This document shows positions 50,186 to 59,056 of a stretch of DNA of 64,000 nt, piece after piece (position 1 is the stretch's first letter; each line of letters starts with the position of its first letter). The notes beneath the pieces were generated by a model. It was not told where the DNA came from. It saw nothing but the letters and a program-made list of their open reading frames with translations, and did no database searches. This DNA comes from Actinopolyspora mzabensis (GTDB taxonomy: Bacteria; Actinomycetota; Actinomycetes; Mycobacteriales; Pseudonocardiaceae), in NCBI RefSeq assembly GCF_900101095.1, contig NZ_FNFM01000014.1, forward strand, positions 57,720-121,719, given 5' to 3'. The position numbers and the translations under genes were made by a program.

Positions 50186-50835
50186 CACACTCTCCATCCC
50201 GCCGAACCGTGGAACAGTGAACCGATCTCGTGCGGGGAAGGACCGGGGACCACCTCCCCGCCCGTCCCCACCACCGGGCAGGTCAGGAACTGTCCGGCGA
50301 ACCACTCCGGATCGGGCACGCATCCCGTGACACGCGCCGACAGCGCCAGCATGAGCGGCACCCGCGCCGCCTCGTGCCAGGGTAGTCCGGCGCGTAACGA
50401 CTCCAGATCATCCGGGCGGGTTCCGGAGCGGCACTCGGGCAGCACGGGTTCGAAGCAGGTGCGCACCTCGCCGTCAACGGCGTGGGCGAACCCACCGGTA
50501 TCACCGACGTCCCAGTACACCGAGACCAGTTCGCTGCCGGAACTGGCCTCGGCGAGCACGTCGTGCCGGAGGCCCTCGAAACGGCTCTCCTCGGCCACGA
50601 GTGTCCACCCGCCCACCCGGCGGAGACCGATCAGCGACTGCTTGTCCGCGCAGGCGAAGGACTCCTCGCAGAACTCCTCGAAGTTCCAGGGTCTGCCCCG
50701 GACCGGATCGGCTCCGAAGGCTCGTGCCACCCGGAGCACATCGGTGCCCCGAACCAGGGTCAGGCACGCCGCGTCCCGCACGGCGCTGTCGTGGATCCAA
50801 CCGTGCCGATCGACTTCCGCGTTCCCGCTACCCAC
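50185..50835 (-). CDS. Hypothetical protein, DUF6461-like
   Basis: A 216-residue protein. CLTLVRGTDVLRVARAFGAD near residues 25-44, SLIGLRRVGGWTLVAEES and GGFAHAVDGEVRTCFEPV resemble, as I remember it, the actinobacterial DUF6461 family, often of unknown role near stress or toxin genes. I chose GTG 50835, which has AGGA eight bases upstream; longer in-frame starts would run into the end of the L,D-transpeptidase gene. It is translationally coupled to the following gene. Family assignment is from memory and moderate. Confidence 0.6.
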   Translation of the reverse strand: MGSGNAEVDRHGWIHDSAVRDAACLTLVRGTDVLRVARAFGADPVRGRPWNFEEFCEESFACADKQSLIGLRRVGGWTLVAEESRFEGLRHDVLAEASSGSELVSVYWDVGDTGGFAHAVDGEVRTCFEPVLPECRSGTRPDDLESLRAGLPWHEAARVPLMLALSARVTGCVPDPEWFAGQFLTCPVVGTGGEVVPGPSPHEIGSLFHGSAGWRV

Positions 50836-50926
50836 AGCCGATTTCCTATCACTGTCGGGCCGTTCCGCGTGGGAGTTCCGACGAATCGGTCCCACACGAG
50901 GGGCGAGGCCGAACGCGTGACCTCGA

Positions 50927-52114
50927 TCAGCTGTTGCCACTGGTCCACTCGCTCCACGGAACCTGCCAGTCGCCGAAGCCGTCCCAGGAGGCCAGCTCCC
51001 CGCCCTTGGAGTTGGTCACCTCGACGACGTCACCCTTCTTGATCAGGTCGTAGACCCATTTCGCGTCTGCGGTGCTCATGTTGATGCAACCGTGGCTGAC
51101 ATTGCGCTCGCCCTGATCCCCGACCGACCACGGGGCGGCGTGCAGGAACTCGCCGCCGTTGGAGATCCGTACGGCCCACTCGACCTCGGTGCGGTAGCCG
51201 CCCTCGTCGAGTCCCAGGCCGTAGGTGGTCGAATCCATCATGTAGGTGTCGTGCTTGCGCATCACCACGTGCGTGCCGTTGTGCGACGGGTAGGAGGGGC
51301 GGCCCAACGAGACCGGGATCGTGCGCTTCACCTCACCGTTGACCGTGACCTTCATCCGGTGGGAGGCCGCGTCGGCCCGCAGGATCACCTCGTCACCGAT
51401 CTTCACGGTGGCGTGGCGGTCGGACTCGCCGTAGACACCGTTGCCGAGGTTCTTGCCGTAGACGTTGACGTCGATCGTGATCTCGGTGCCCGGTTCCCAG
51501 TATTCCTTGGGGCGCCAGTGCACCTCGCGGTCGTCGAACCAGTAGAACTCACCCCGGACCTGCGGGTCGGTACTGATGTCGATGGCCTTCTCGGCGCGTT
51601 CCCTGACGGGAGCCGGCGCGTCCTCGCTGAAGTAGAACGCCAGGGGCTGACCGACACCCACGGTTTGTCCGTCCAGCGGATTCATGGAGACGTGGGTGAG
51701 GTTCTCGGGCGTCAGCGTGGTGAACCGGGAGCTTTCGGTCAGTTTCTCGCCGTTCGCGCCGGTGGCCTTCGCCACCACCTCGTAGGTCTTGCCGTAGCCG
51801 AGCGGCTCCTGGACCGACCAACTGCGACCGTTGTTCTTGAGCGAGCTCTCGACCTTCTCACCGGATGCGTTGGTCATCACGACCTCGGTGAACTTGGCGT
51901 TCTTCGCCCGTGCCCCGATCTCACCCACCGGAGACGCGGACGAGACTCCCGACTTCGGGGTGAACTCGATCGCGGGCGGGCCGCTGCTGCTCGGCTCCGA
52001 ACCTCCCGAGGTCGGGGTGCGGGCATCACCACCCGCCCCCGTGCCGCACCCGGCGACCAGTAACGCGACCAAGCCGAGCAGGGTCGTTCGAAGTTTTTGC
52101 CGTGGGGAAACCAT
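50927..52114 (-). CDS. L,D-transpeptidase lipoprotein (YkuD domain)
   Basis: Forms 3-3 cross-links in peptidoglycan outside the membrane. The 395-residue protein has a lipoprotein signal, RTTLLGLVALLVAGCGTG (lipobox LVAGC, Cys near 23), a Ser/Gly-rich linker, two Ig-like domains (about residues 55-235), and a C-terminal YkuD domain with GTHVVMRKHDTYMMDSTTYG and the catalytic SHGCINMSTADA near 350 (Cys in HGC). The architecture matches M. tuberculosis Ldt proteins, the targets of carbapenems. The ATG at 52114 has GGGGGA upstream. It is first in a run of five minus-strand genes ending with the GNAT gene near 46.6 kb. Confidence 0.93.
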   Translation of the reverse strand: MVSPRQKLRTTLLGLVALLVAGCGTGAGGDARTPTSGGSEPSSSGPPAIEFTPKSGVSSASPVGEIGARAKNAKFTEVVMTNASGEKVESSLKNNGRSWSVQEPLGYGKTYEVVAKATGANGEKLTESSRFTTLTPENLTHVSMNPLDGQTVGVGQPLAFYFSEDAPAPVRERAEKAIDISTDPQVRGEFYWFDDREVHWRPKEYWEPGTEITIDVNVYGKNLGNGVYGESDRHATVKIGDEVILRADAASHRMKVTVNGEVKRTIPVSLGRPSYPSHNGTHVVMRKHDTYMMDSTTYGLGLDEGGYRTEVEWAVRISNGGEFLHAAPWSVGDQGERNVSHGCINMSTADAKWVYDLIKKGDVVEVTNSKGGELASWDGFGDWQVPWSEWTSGNS

Positions 52115-52638
52115 GGATCCCCCGGAAGAGCGACTCAACAGTTCCATCCGTGGCTTTCCGTTCCGCTCGATTCACCATTCCCCACAGTCGTGTCCCCCGT
52201 GAGTTCGAGGCTCACCCGGCGCCGCCTCGTACCGGAAGGCCCCGTACTGGACGGCGAAACGTGAGTCCGCACAACTGCTGTCCAGGATGACGCCTTCTCA
52301 CTCGAAAGGGTTGTCATCGCGTCACAGCCGTAGTACTTCCGTAACCTCACCCGGCCATCGAGCTGATCGCGCACGGAGACCGTGGCGAGGAGCCGACCAC
52401 CCGAACGACGGCACGGGCGACGAGCAGCACCGCCCGTGACAGGCCGCTCCATCACCCACGCACGGAAGAGCCCGCCGACCCCCCGGCCCAGCGAAGAGAC
52501 AACGAAGTTGCAGCGCACAACGTCCGCGACACGCAATCGACCCCCCTCGAATCAGAGCCCCGGCAACCGTGCTAAAGTTTGTGTTGTCGCCAACGCGAGA
52601 GGGAATTTCGAGCGAGGCGGAAAATTTCACACGGCAAC
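52115..52638. other. Intergenic region between L,D-transpeptidase and tRNA-Lys
   Basis: 524 bases without a credible gene; the open frames in it are Arg/Pro-rich and lack ribosome-binding sites. It should hold the ldt promoter and, in its last 80 bases, the tRNA-Lys promoter (GCTAAAGTTTGTG region near 52570-52583). Confidence 0.4.
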
Positions 52639-52711
52639 GCGCCAATAGCTCAAGCGGCAGAGCAACTGACTCTTAATCAGTGGGTTCGGGGTTCGAGTCC
52701 CTGTTGGCGCA
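52639..52711 (+). tRNA. tRNA-Lys (CTT anticodon)
   Basis: 73 bases. Acceptor GCGCCAA/TTGGCGC with discriminator A, D-arm GCTC...GAGC, anticodon stem ACTGA/TCAGT around CTCTTAA (anticodon CTT), T-arm CGGGG TTCGAGT CCCTG. The genome continues CCG, so CCA is not encoded. A terminator follows at once. Confidence 0.95.
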
Positions 52712-52715
52712 CCGA

Positions 52716-52745
52716 AGTCCCAAGTCAGCAGGCTTGGGACTTTTT
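52716..52745 (+). terminator. Rho-independent terminator after tRNA-Lys
   Basis: AGTCCCAAG (52716-52724) pairs with CTTGGGACT (52733-52741) and is followed by T residues. It begins five bases after the tRNA end. Confidence 0.9.
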
Positions 52746-53017
52746 CGTGTGGGAAACATTCCCAACCGGAGCCCGACCGGAACGAAGTCGATCGCCCCCG
52801 GGGCGGATTGTCGAGCGCTTCCGCCGCCGAACGATTCCTGCCTCTCCGTCCGGGAGACGGCTCCCGATACGTCGACAATCGCGAATTCACCGGATTCCGT
52901 GCCACACGTCACGCCACCGGAATACCTCTCGCCCGACACCCGGGCTCGAAAGCCCGAGCGCACGTAGAATTCACGGGGAACGAACAATCACGGCGACAAC
53001 GGCCGGGAGTGTGATCC

Positions 53018-53851
53018 ATGCCAATGGTCCCCACCGGCGAGGGCCCGCGCTCCGGTGACGGGCACGACCGCGAGGAACGTCTCCCCGAATCGCACGCGAG
53101 TTGGCGTGACCTCGCGAGTTGGTATCCCTGGTTCACCCCGGCGCTTGGACTGCTGCTCGTGGTGGCGGGGATCAACTTGTTCGGCGAGCTCGCGGAGCAG
53201 GTCTACGAACACGGCGCGATCCTCGGTCTGGACCGTCGGCTCCTGGAGATGGTCGCCGAACTGCGCACCCCCACCGTGATCGCGGCGTTCAACGTCATCA
53301 CTTACCTGGGTGAGGGAGCGGTGGTGTTCTCCGCGGCGGTCATCGCAGCCGTCTGGCTGGGAACCACGACCCACAGCTGGGGACGTCCGATGTTGTTGGT
53401 GCTGACCTCCGGCGGAACGGCACTGACGGTTTTCCTGCTCAAACTCACCATCGCGCGTCCGAGACCGGTCCCGGCCCCCAACGCGGCCACCGAGGACAGC
53501 TTCGCCTTCCCCTCCGGGCACTCCGCACATTCCGCGGCGGTCTACCTGATGCTGGCGATTCTGCTGCTGGGAGTCCTGCGCGGGCGCTGGTCACGCGCGG
53601 GCGTCGTGACTCTGGGGATACTGCTGATGCTGATCACCGGATTCTCCCGGCTGGTGCTGGGGGTGCACTCCCCCTCCGACGTCGTGGCGGGCTGGCTTCT
53701 GGGAACAATTTTCACGATCGGGCTCGTCAGCCTCCACACCCTGTCGCTGCAGCTGGCGCCGCTGCGTTCCAGGCTGGTGGAGCGCGCGAAACGAAGCGAT
53801 GCGGAGCGGAAGGCCGATCCCCCCGAGGGGGATCGGCGCCACGAAACGTGA
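53018..53851 (+). CDS. PAP2-family membrane phosphatase
   Basis: A 277-residue inner-membrane protein with about six hydrophobic segments and the complete acid-phosphatase signature: KLTIARPRP (motif 1, KX6RP) near residue 148, PSGHSAHS near 167 and SRLVLGVHSPSDV near 212 (SRX5HX3D). Such enzymes dephosphorylate undecaprenyl diphosphate, phosphatidate or similar lipids on the outer face; the substrate is undetermined. The ATG at 53018 has GGGAG eight bases upstream. A hairpin is built into its last codons. It converges on the DUF1295 gene. Confidence 0.88.
   Translation: MPMVPTGEGPRSGDGHDREERLPESHASWRDLASWYPWFTPALGLLLVVAGINLFGELAEQVYEHGAILGLDRRLLEMVAELRTPTVIAAFNVITYLGEGAVVFSAAVIAAVWLGTTTHSWGRPMLLVLTSGGTALTVFLLKLTIARPRPVPAPNAATEDSFAFPSGHSAHSAAVYLMLAILLLGVLRGRWSRAGVVTLGILLMLITGFSRLVLGVHSPSDVVAGWLLGTIFTIGLVSLHTLSLQLAPLRSRLVERAKRSDAERKADPPEGDRRHET
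53813..53837. terminator. Hairpin inside the 3' end of the PAP2 gene
   Basis: GCCGATCCCCC (53813-53823) and GGGGGATCGGC (53827-53837) form a perfect 11-base stem with a 3-base loop, ending 14 bases before the PAP2 coding end. It may terminate minus-strand transcription from the DUF1295 gene, or both strands. There is no T run. Confidence 0.5.
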
Positions 53852-53907
53852 GCCGGGATCAACCCCGGCCGGGAACGAGCGGAACGCCGAACACCGCGGC
53901 GCTGGCG

Positions 53908-54729
53908 TCAGCTACGCTTCGGCGGCCACGGCACGAACCCGCTGGTTCGCCGTACGTAGTCCGCGTAGTCCGGCCTGCGTTCGGCGATGTCGCGTTCCAG
54001 CAACGGTTTGCCGCTGCCACGAGCCAACAGCCAGGTCATCAATACGGGTGAAAGCAGCGTGAAAACGCCGATCTGATGGTGACAGGCGATCAGATACAGC
54101 CCCCACCACACGCAGGCATCACCGAAGTAGTTCGGATGACGGGTATAGCGCCACAGCCCCGTTCGAAGCACCGCCCCCGCGTTCTCCGGTCGGTTGCGGA
54201 ACCTGCGCAGCTGCTCGTCACCGACGGCCTCGAAGGCGAAACCCACCAGCCAGACGAACAGCCCCACCCAGAGCGCCGCGGCTGACAGGGGATGGCGGGC
54301 GGAACCGCCGAACTGGGCGAGCTGCACCGGAAGAGCGACGAACCACATCACCAAGGCCTGGGTGAGATACACCCGGAAGTACATCCGCCCGGCCGGGAAC
54401 CTGCGCGCTCTGGCGAGCATCTCCCGATAGCGGGGATCCTCCGGTTTGACCCGGTTACGCAAGTGAAGGTGCAGGGCCAACCGCACTCCCCACACGACTG
54501 TGAGCACCGCGGCCAGCCAACCCGCGACGCCGGGCGGGGCAACCTCCCCGAAGGCGGGCCGGACCAGCGACAGGGCGCACACCGCGATCAGCGCGAAACC
54601 GGCGCCCCAAGCGGTGTCGATGGTGTCGTAGCGATTCCGCCGGCGCGCTATCAGGAACGTGACGGTGACCGTGGCCCACGCCACCCCCAGCCCGATGCCG
54701 AGCACTCCGGCCACTGCTCCCGGGGTCAA
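53908..54729 (-). CDS. DUF1295 membrane protein (steroid-reductase/ICMT-like fold)
   Basis: A 273-residue polytopic membrane protein with the DUF1295 C-terminal signature VLRTGLWRYTRHPNYFGD (near residue 190), which resembles isoprenylcysteine methyltransferases and steroid 5-alpha reductases. Hydrophobic segments run from the N-terminus (VLGIGLGVAWATVTVTFLIA) onward. Its TTG start overlaps the stop of the methyltransferase gene as TTGA, with GAGG seven bases upstream, so the two are translationally coupled. A DUF1295 gene also sits in the mycobacterial sigK locus (Rv0446c as I recall). It probably reduces or modifies lipids made by the adjacent cyclopropane-type methyltransferase; this is inference. 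Confidence 0.82.
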   Translation of the reverse strand: MTPGAVAGVLGIGLGVAWATVTVTFLIARRRNRYDTIDTAWGAGFALIAVCALSLVRPAFGEVAPPGVAGWLAAVLTVVWGVRLALHLHLRNRVKPEDPRYREMLARARRFPAGRMYFRVYLTQALVMWFVALPVQLAQFGGSARHPLSAAALWVGLFVWLVGFAFEAVGDEQLRRFRNRPENAGAVLRTGLWRYTRHPNYFGDACVWWGLYLIACHHQIGVFTLLSPVLMTWLLARGSGKPLLERDIAERRPDYADYVRRTSGFVPWPPKRS

Positions 54730-56003
54730 CGTCGAACCTCGGGCAACGCGAGGGTGCCGGTGTCGACCGAACCGTCCTCGTGCGGGCGCACCCCGAGAAT
54801 CTGGTGCACTCCCATCCGGTTCTCCTCGAAGGCCAGCGCGCCACCTGCCAGGTACAGCCACCACACCCTGGCCTGTTCCGTACCCGCCAGTGCGAGCACC
54901 TCGTCCCACCGGTCGAGCATGGTCCGCAACCAGGCTCGAACCGTGCGCACGTAGTGCTCGCGCATCGCCTGCACGTCACGAACCTCGAACCCGGCGCGTT
55001 CCAGCTTCCACAACGTCGCACCGATCGGAACCATGTTCATGTCCGGCGCGATGTAGGACTCGATGAAGGCACCCCCACCGGGCGCCGAATCACCGCGCGA
55101 CATCTGCTGCAGCAGCAGCCTGCCGCCGGGCCGGAGCATACGGCGCAGCGTGGCGAGGAAATCCGGATAGTTGGCCGAACCCACGTGCTCCCCCATCTCC
55201 ACCGAAGCCACCGCGTCGTACTCCCCGGAGTCGGGAACCGCCAGCTCACGATAATCGCACCGCCGAACCTCGACCAGTTCCGCCAGCCCGAGTTCGTGCG
55301 CGCGGCGTCGGACGTGATCGGCCTGCTGCGCCGAGAGGGTCACGCCGGTACCGGAGACACCGTAGTGCTCGGCCGCGTAGAGCAGCAGCGAACCCCAACC
55401 ACAACCGACGTCGAGCAGTCGGGTGTCGCTGTCCAGTCCGAGCTTGCGGCAGATCAGGTCGAGCTTGGCCTCCTGTGCGGCCGCCAGCGTGCGCTCGGTG
55501 CCGTCCTCGGGCCAGTATCCGCAGGAATAGGCCATCCTGGGGTCGAGCAACAGCCCGTAGAACTCGTTGCCCAGATCGTAGTGATGCGCGATGACCTGGG
55601 AATCACGTCGTCTGCTGTGCAGCCTGCCGCTAGGACGCGCCTCACTGCCCGGAGGGGTGGGACGGGGCCCGAGAGCTCCCAGACGGGCGGCGTCCCGCAC
55701 CAGTCCCCACCAATGCCCTGGACCGAGCCGGGGAACGGTCACGCCCTCGCGTCTCCCGAGCGCCCAGCAACGCCGCAGTGCCTCGGTGAGATCGCCGTGC
55801 ACGTCCAGATCGCCGGTGACGAACGCTCGGGCCAGTCCCAGTTCACCCGGGCGGTAGAGCAGATGACGCACCGCGCGCCGACTGCGGAGCAGCACCCGGG
55901 GGTTGCCGGACGGTCCTTGACTGCTGCCGTCCCAGGCGCTGAGCCCCAACGGGAGCTCCACACCGAGCGTCCGCTCCACCAGAGCGGCGATATCGTCCGC
56001 CAC
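54726..56003 (-). CDS. Cyclopropane-fatty-acid-synthase-like methyltransferase (minus strand)
   Basis: A 425-residue SAM-dependent methyltransferase acting on unsaturated acyl chains. ALVERTLGVELPLGLSAWDG starts the protein, HHYDLGNEFYGLLLDPRMAYSCGYW near 182-202 is the substrate-side block, DVGCGWGSLLLYAAEHYG near 232 is SAM motif I, and EMGEHVGSANYPDFLATL near 305 the family motif. The GTG at 56003 is the last good start; no strong ribosome-binding site is seen, so the N-terminus is uncertain by tens of residues. It is divergent from the hydrolase-FAD-DUF1365-methyltransferase-sigK set and coupled to the DUF1295 gene. Confidence 0.85.
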   Translation of the reverse strand: MADDIAALVERTLGVELPLGLSAWDGSSQGPSGNPRVLLRSRRAVRHLLYRPGELGLARAFVTGDLDVHGDLTEALRRCWALGRREGVTVPRLGPGHWWGLVRDAARLGALGPRPTPPGSEARPSGRLHSRRRDSQVIAHHYDLGNEFYGLLLDPRMAYSCGYWPEDGTERTLAAAQEAKLDLICRKLGLDSDTRLLDVGCGWGSLLLYAAEHYGVSGTGVTLSAQQADHVRRRAHELGLAELVEVRRCDYRELAVPDSGEYDAVASVEMGEHVGSANYPDFLATLRRMLRPGGRLLLQQMSRGDSAPGGGAFIESYIAPDMNMVPIGATLWKLERAGFEVRDVQAMREHYVRTVRAWLRTMLDRWDEVLALAGTEQARVWWLYLAGGALAFEENRMGVHQILGVRPHEDGSVDTGTLALPEVRR

Positions 56004-56281
56004 CCCGCCGGCGCCGCCACCCGTAGGCCGCTGCTTTCGGATCCGGCCGGCCCGGACGAACGGCGTGGCCCGTGCGCGCCTGCTCCATCCTCGGACAGGG
56101 CTCCGGAACAACGCGGAGGACCCCCTACGAATTCGTAACACCCGACCTCCCACACGATCGTCGTGATCAAGTGCCGCACGCGCTGTGCCCCATCGGCACG
56201 TCGTGCGGCGCTTTCGGTGATTCGCGGCCGAGAGCGAAAGCGACCGCCCGCACCCGCGGATTGTGTGGGCCGCCACACCGA

Positions 56282-56309
56282 CCAACCCCGGCACCGGGCG
56301 GTTCCGAAC
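56282..56309 (+). promoter_or_regulatory. SigK-like promoter at the head of the sigK locus
   Basis: CCAACC (56282-56287), a 16-base spacer and CCGAAC (56304-56309) resemble the mycobacterial SigK consensus, which I recall as CCATCC-N17-CCGAAT. The first ATG of the operon follows seven bases later. It suggests that SigK drives its own locus. Confidence 0.55.
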
Positions 56310-56316
56310 AACGGAT

Positions 56317-57030
56317 ATGCGAGATCACGAAGCAGCCGATCGGGTGATCCGGGCTGGGGAGAAACCCGGGGCCGTACTGCACAACCTCCGGCAAGCCGTC
56401 GAGGCGGACGTGGCGGTACTGGTGCTGCACGGTGGCCGCTCTCGCAGCGAGGAACCGATGCGCCCATGGCGGCTGGCTTACCTGCGCATGGGGTGGCTCG
56501 CGCTGCGGGTGGCACGCCGGCACGGTGGAGCACCGGCGGTGTGGTTGCTGCGGAACCGACTGCGCGGGTGGAACGAGCCGGACCGGGATCCGGTGGTCGA
56601 TGCCCGCTGGGCGCTGCGGGAGATCCGGCGGCGCTCGCCGCACGCCCGGATCGTGCTGGTGGGGCACTCGATGGGAGGACGCGCGGCCCTGCTGCTCGCG
56701 GGCGAGGAGGGCGTGGGGGACGTCTGTGCGTTGGCGCCGTGGCTCGAACCGTCCGATCCGGTGGAGCAGCTCGCGGGCACCCGAACGCTGCTCGCGCACG
56801 GCGATCGTGACGGCATCACCTCGGCACACGCTTCCGCCGAGTACGCACGACGGGCGGATCGCGCCGGCCACACCACGCGGTACCGGCTGGTTCCGGGCAG
56901 CGGGCACGCGATGCTGCGTCGCCACCGGGAGTGGACCCGACTGGCCCGCGAGTTCGTGACCGAGGTCGGGCCGAGCCGCTCCACGGGCAGGGCACCGTCC
57001 CACATCGAAGGCCACCCCGGAGGGCAGTGA
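56317..57030 (+). CDS. Alpha/beta-hydrolase (small)
   Basis: A 237-residue hydrolase. VAVLVLHGGRSRSEEP near residue 32 is the oxyanion-region strand, VLVGHSMGGRAALLL near 115 holds the nucleophile elbow (GHSMGG, Ser), LLAHGDRDGITSAH gives the acid near 173, and GSGHAMLRRHREW the catalytic histidine near 208. It may hydrolyse a lipid or acyl ester, as its neighbours suggest. The ATG at 56317 lies seven bases after a SigK-like -10 and has no Shine-Dalgarno. Its stop overlaps the next start (TGATG). First gene of a plus-strand operon that includes sigK and rskA. Confidence 0.78.
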   Translation: MRDHEAADRVIRAGEKPGAVLHNLRQAVEADVAVLVLHGGRSRSEEPMRPWRLAYLRMGWLALRVARRHGGAPAVWLLRNRLRGWNEPDRDPVVDARWALREIRRRSPHARIVLVGHSMGGRAALLLAGEEGVGDVCALAPWLEPSDPVEQLAGTRTLLAHGDRDGITSAHASAEYARRADRAGHTTRYRLVPGSGHAMLRRHREWTRLAREFVTEVGPSRSTGRAPSHIEGHPGGQ

Positions 57031-58310
57031 TGGACAACGGAACCGGCCGACCGCGAGTGGCCGTCATCGGTTCCGGGGTTTCCGGGCTGACGGCGGCGTA
57101 CCTGCTGCAACGGCACTACGAGGTGACGCTGTTCGAAGCGTCGGACCGGCTGGGCGGTAACGCGCACACCCACGACGTGCCCACCCCCGACGGACGAAGG
57201 ATACCCGTGGACAGCGGCTTCATCGTGCACAACCGGAGCACCTATCCGCAGCTGTGCAGGCTGTTCGAGGAGCTGGGGGTGGCGACACGGCCCACCGAGA
57301 TGTCGATGAGCGTGCGCTGCGAGGGATGCGGCCTGGAGTACGCCGGGGCGAAACGATTACGCGGACTGTTCGCCCAACTCCGCAACCTGGGCAACCCGGC
57401 CTACCTGAACCTGCTCGGGCAAGTGATGCGGTTTCACCGACGAGCCAACTCGTTGCTGGACACACCGGTGGCGGACGAGTCGGTGCCCACACTGGAAACC
57501 TTCCTCCGGCAGGGGAACTTCTCGGAGTACTTCGTCAACCACTTCGCACTCCCGCTGGTCTCCGCGGTCTGGTCGGCCGACGGGGTCAGCAGTGGCCAGT
57601 ACCCGGCGCGTTACCTGTTCCGCTTCCTGCGCAACCACGGAATGCTGAGCGTGCGCGGCTCACCGAGCTGGCGGTTCGTCCCCGGGGGGTCCCGGGAGTA
57701 CGTGACGCGCATCGCCGAGCGGCTGCACGCGGTGCGCCCCCGCACTCCGATACGGACGGTCCGCCGCACCACCGAGGGGGTGACGCTGTGGGACGCGGCG
57801 GGAGAACGGCACCGGGCACGGCACGCCGTGCTGGCCAGCCCCGCGGACACGGCCCTGGAGATGCTGGCCGATCCGGAACCGCTGGAGAAGGAACTGCTGG
57901 GAGCCTTCGGCTACAGCGAGAACGAGACCCTGCTGCACACCGACGCCACGGTGCTGCCGCGCAGCTCGGCGGCCGTGGCCAGTTGGAACTACACGATGCC
58001 CTCCTGCGACCGGGCCGGGAGCGGAGTACAAATCAGCTACCACATGAACCGCCTGATGCGGCTGGCCGAGCCGAACGACTACCTGGTCTCGCTGAACTCC
58101 GGTGAACGGGTCCGCCCCGACCACGTGTTGGCGCGCATGACCTACCGGCACCCGATCTACACGCCCGAGGCGGTGGCCGCGCAACAGCGGTTGGACGAGA
58201 TCGGCGATGACCGCATCCGGTTCGCGGGTGCCTACCAGGGATGGGGCTTCCACGAGGACGGTTGCGCCTCGGGGGTACGTGCAGCTGCCGCACTGGGCGC
58301 GGACTGGTGA
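57030..58310 (+). CDS. FAD-dependent amine-oxidase-like oxidoreductase
   Basis: A 426-residue flavoprotein: VAVIGSGVSGLTAAYLLQRHY (ADP-binding core, residues 10-29), LFEASDRLGGNAHTHDV near 34-50, DSGFIVHNRSTYPQL, and the C-terminal FAGAYQGWGFHEDGCASG. This family (Rv0449c) is regularly paired with DUF1365 and a cyclopropane-synthase-like methyltransferase, and in other bacteria belongs to singlet-oxygen/SigE-type stress regulons. It probably desaturates or oxidises fatty acyl chains. ATG 57030 has GGAGGG upstream and overlaps the hydrolase stop; its stop overlaps the next GTG. Confidence 0.88.
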   Translation: MDNGTGRPRVAVIGSGVSGLTAAYLLQRHYEVTLFEASDRLGGNAHTHDVPTPDGRRIPVDSGFIVHNRSTYPQLCRLFEELGVATRPTEMSMSVRCEGCGLEYAGAKRLRGLFAQLRNLGNPAYLNLLGQVMRFHRRANSLLDTPVADESVPTLETFLRQGNFSEYFVNHFALPLVSAVWSADGVSSGQYPARYLFRFLRNHGMLSVRGSPSWRFVPGGSREYVTRIAERLHAVRPRTPIRTVRRTTEGVTLWDAAGERHRARHAVLASPADTALEMLADPEPLEKELLGAFGYSENETLLHTDATVLPRSSAAVASWNYTMPSCDRAGSGVQISYHMNRLMRLAEPNDYLVSLNSGERVRPDHVLARMTYRHPIYTPEAVAAQQRLDEIGDDRIRFAGAYQGWGFHEDGCASGVRAAAALGADW

Positions 58311-59056
58311 GCCGGATGAGCGATCCGAACTCAGCCGCCCTGTACGACGTGACGGTGGGCCACACCAGGCACACCGAACCGAACGACGGGTTCCGGCACC
58401 GGCTCTACACCTGGCTGGTGGATCTGGACGACCTGCCACGGCTGCCGCTACCGCTGCGACCGTTCGCGCGGTTCGAAGCACGTGATCACCTCGGGTCTCC
58501 ACACCGCACCATCCGGGCCAATTTGGACAACTGGCTCTCCCGCAACGGTGTGGACCTCGAAGGCGGCCGAGTGCTCATGCTGGCCCACGCACGGGTGCTG
58601 GGCTACGTGTTCAACCCCGTCACGTTCTACTGGTGTCACCGTCCCGACGGGGAACTGGCATGCGTGGTGGCCGAGGTCCACAACACCTACGGAGAGCGAC
58701 ACTGCTACCTGCTTCGGCCGGATCCACACGGGTACGCCACGGTCACCAAACGGTTCTACGTCTCGCCCTTCCTGCCGCAACGGGGAAGCTACGAGATGCG
58801 GCTGGGTTACCCGGGTGAACGGGTGGACGTGCGCGTCCGGTTGCACGACGAAGCGGGGAAACCGCTGTTCACGGCGGAAATGCACGGTCGTCGGGTTCCG
58901 GCGGAACCGCGGCGGCTCGCGCGGCTGCTGCTCGGCAATCCGCTGGTGCCGCAGCGGGTGGCGGCCATGATTCGCGCACACGGGATCTCGCTGTGGCTGC
59001 GCGGACGATCACCGAACCCTCGTACCCCCCATGTTCACCAGGAAGGTGTCAGATGA
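58307..59056 (+). CDS. DUF1365 protein
   Basis: A 249-residue protein of the DUF1365 family. ALYDVTVGHTRHTEPNDGFRH starts it (residues 9-28 shown in part), then YTWLVDLDDLPRLP, LMLAHARVLGYVFNPVTFYW near 105-124, EVHNTYGERHCYLL and TKRFYVSPFLPQRGSYEM. No enzymatic mechanism is established. It almost always occurs between the FAD oxidoreductase and a cyclopropane-type methyltransferase (Rv0448c position). I chose GTG 58307, overlapping the upstream stop by four bases (GTGA); an ATG at 58316 is an alternative. Its stop overlaps the next ATG. Confidence 0.85.
   Translation: MSRMSDPNSAALYDVTVGHTRHTEPNDGFRHRLYTWLVDLDDLPRLPLPLRPFARFEARDHLGSPHRTIRANLDNWLSRNGVDLEGGRVLMLAHARVLGYVFNPVTFYWCHRPDGELACVVAEVHNTYGERHCYLLRPDPHGYATVTKRFYVSPFLPQRGSYEMRLGYPGERVDVRVRLHDEAGKPLFTAEMHGRRVPAEPRRLARLLLGNPLVPQRVAAMIRAHGISLWLRGRSPNPRTPHVHQEGVR

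Noticed and set aside
54910..55021. Upstream extension of the DUF1295 gene into the methyltransferase
   Set aside because: The long frame overlaps the conserved methyltransferase C-terminus; the TTG at 54729 with GAGG upstream gives the normal coupled start.
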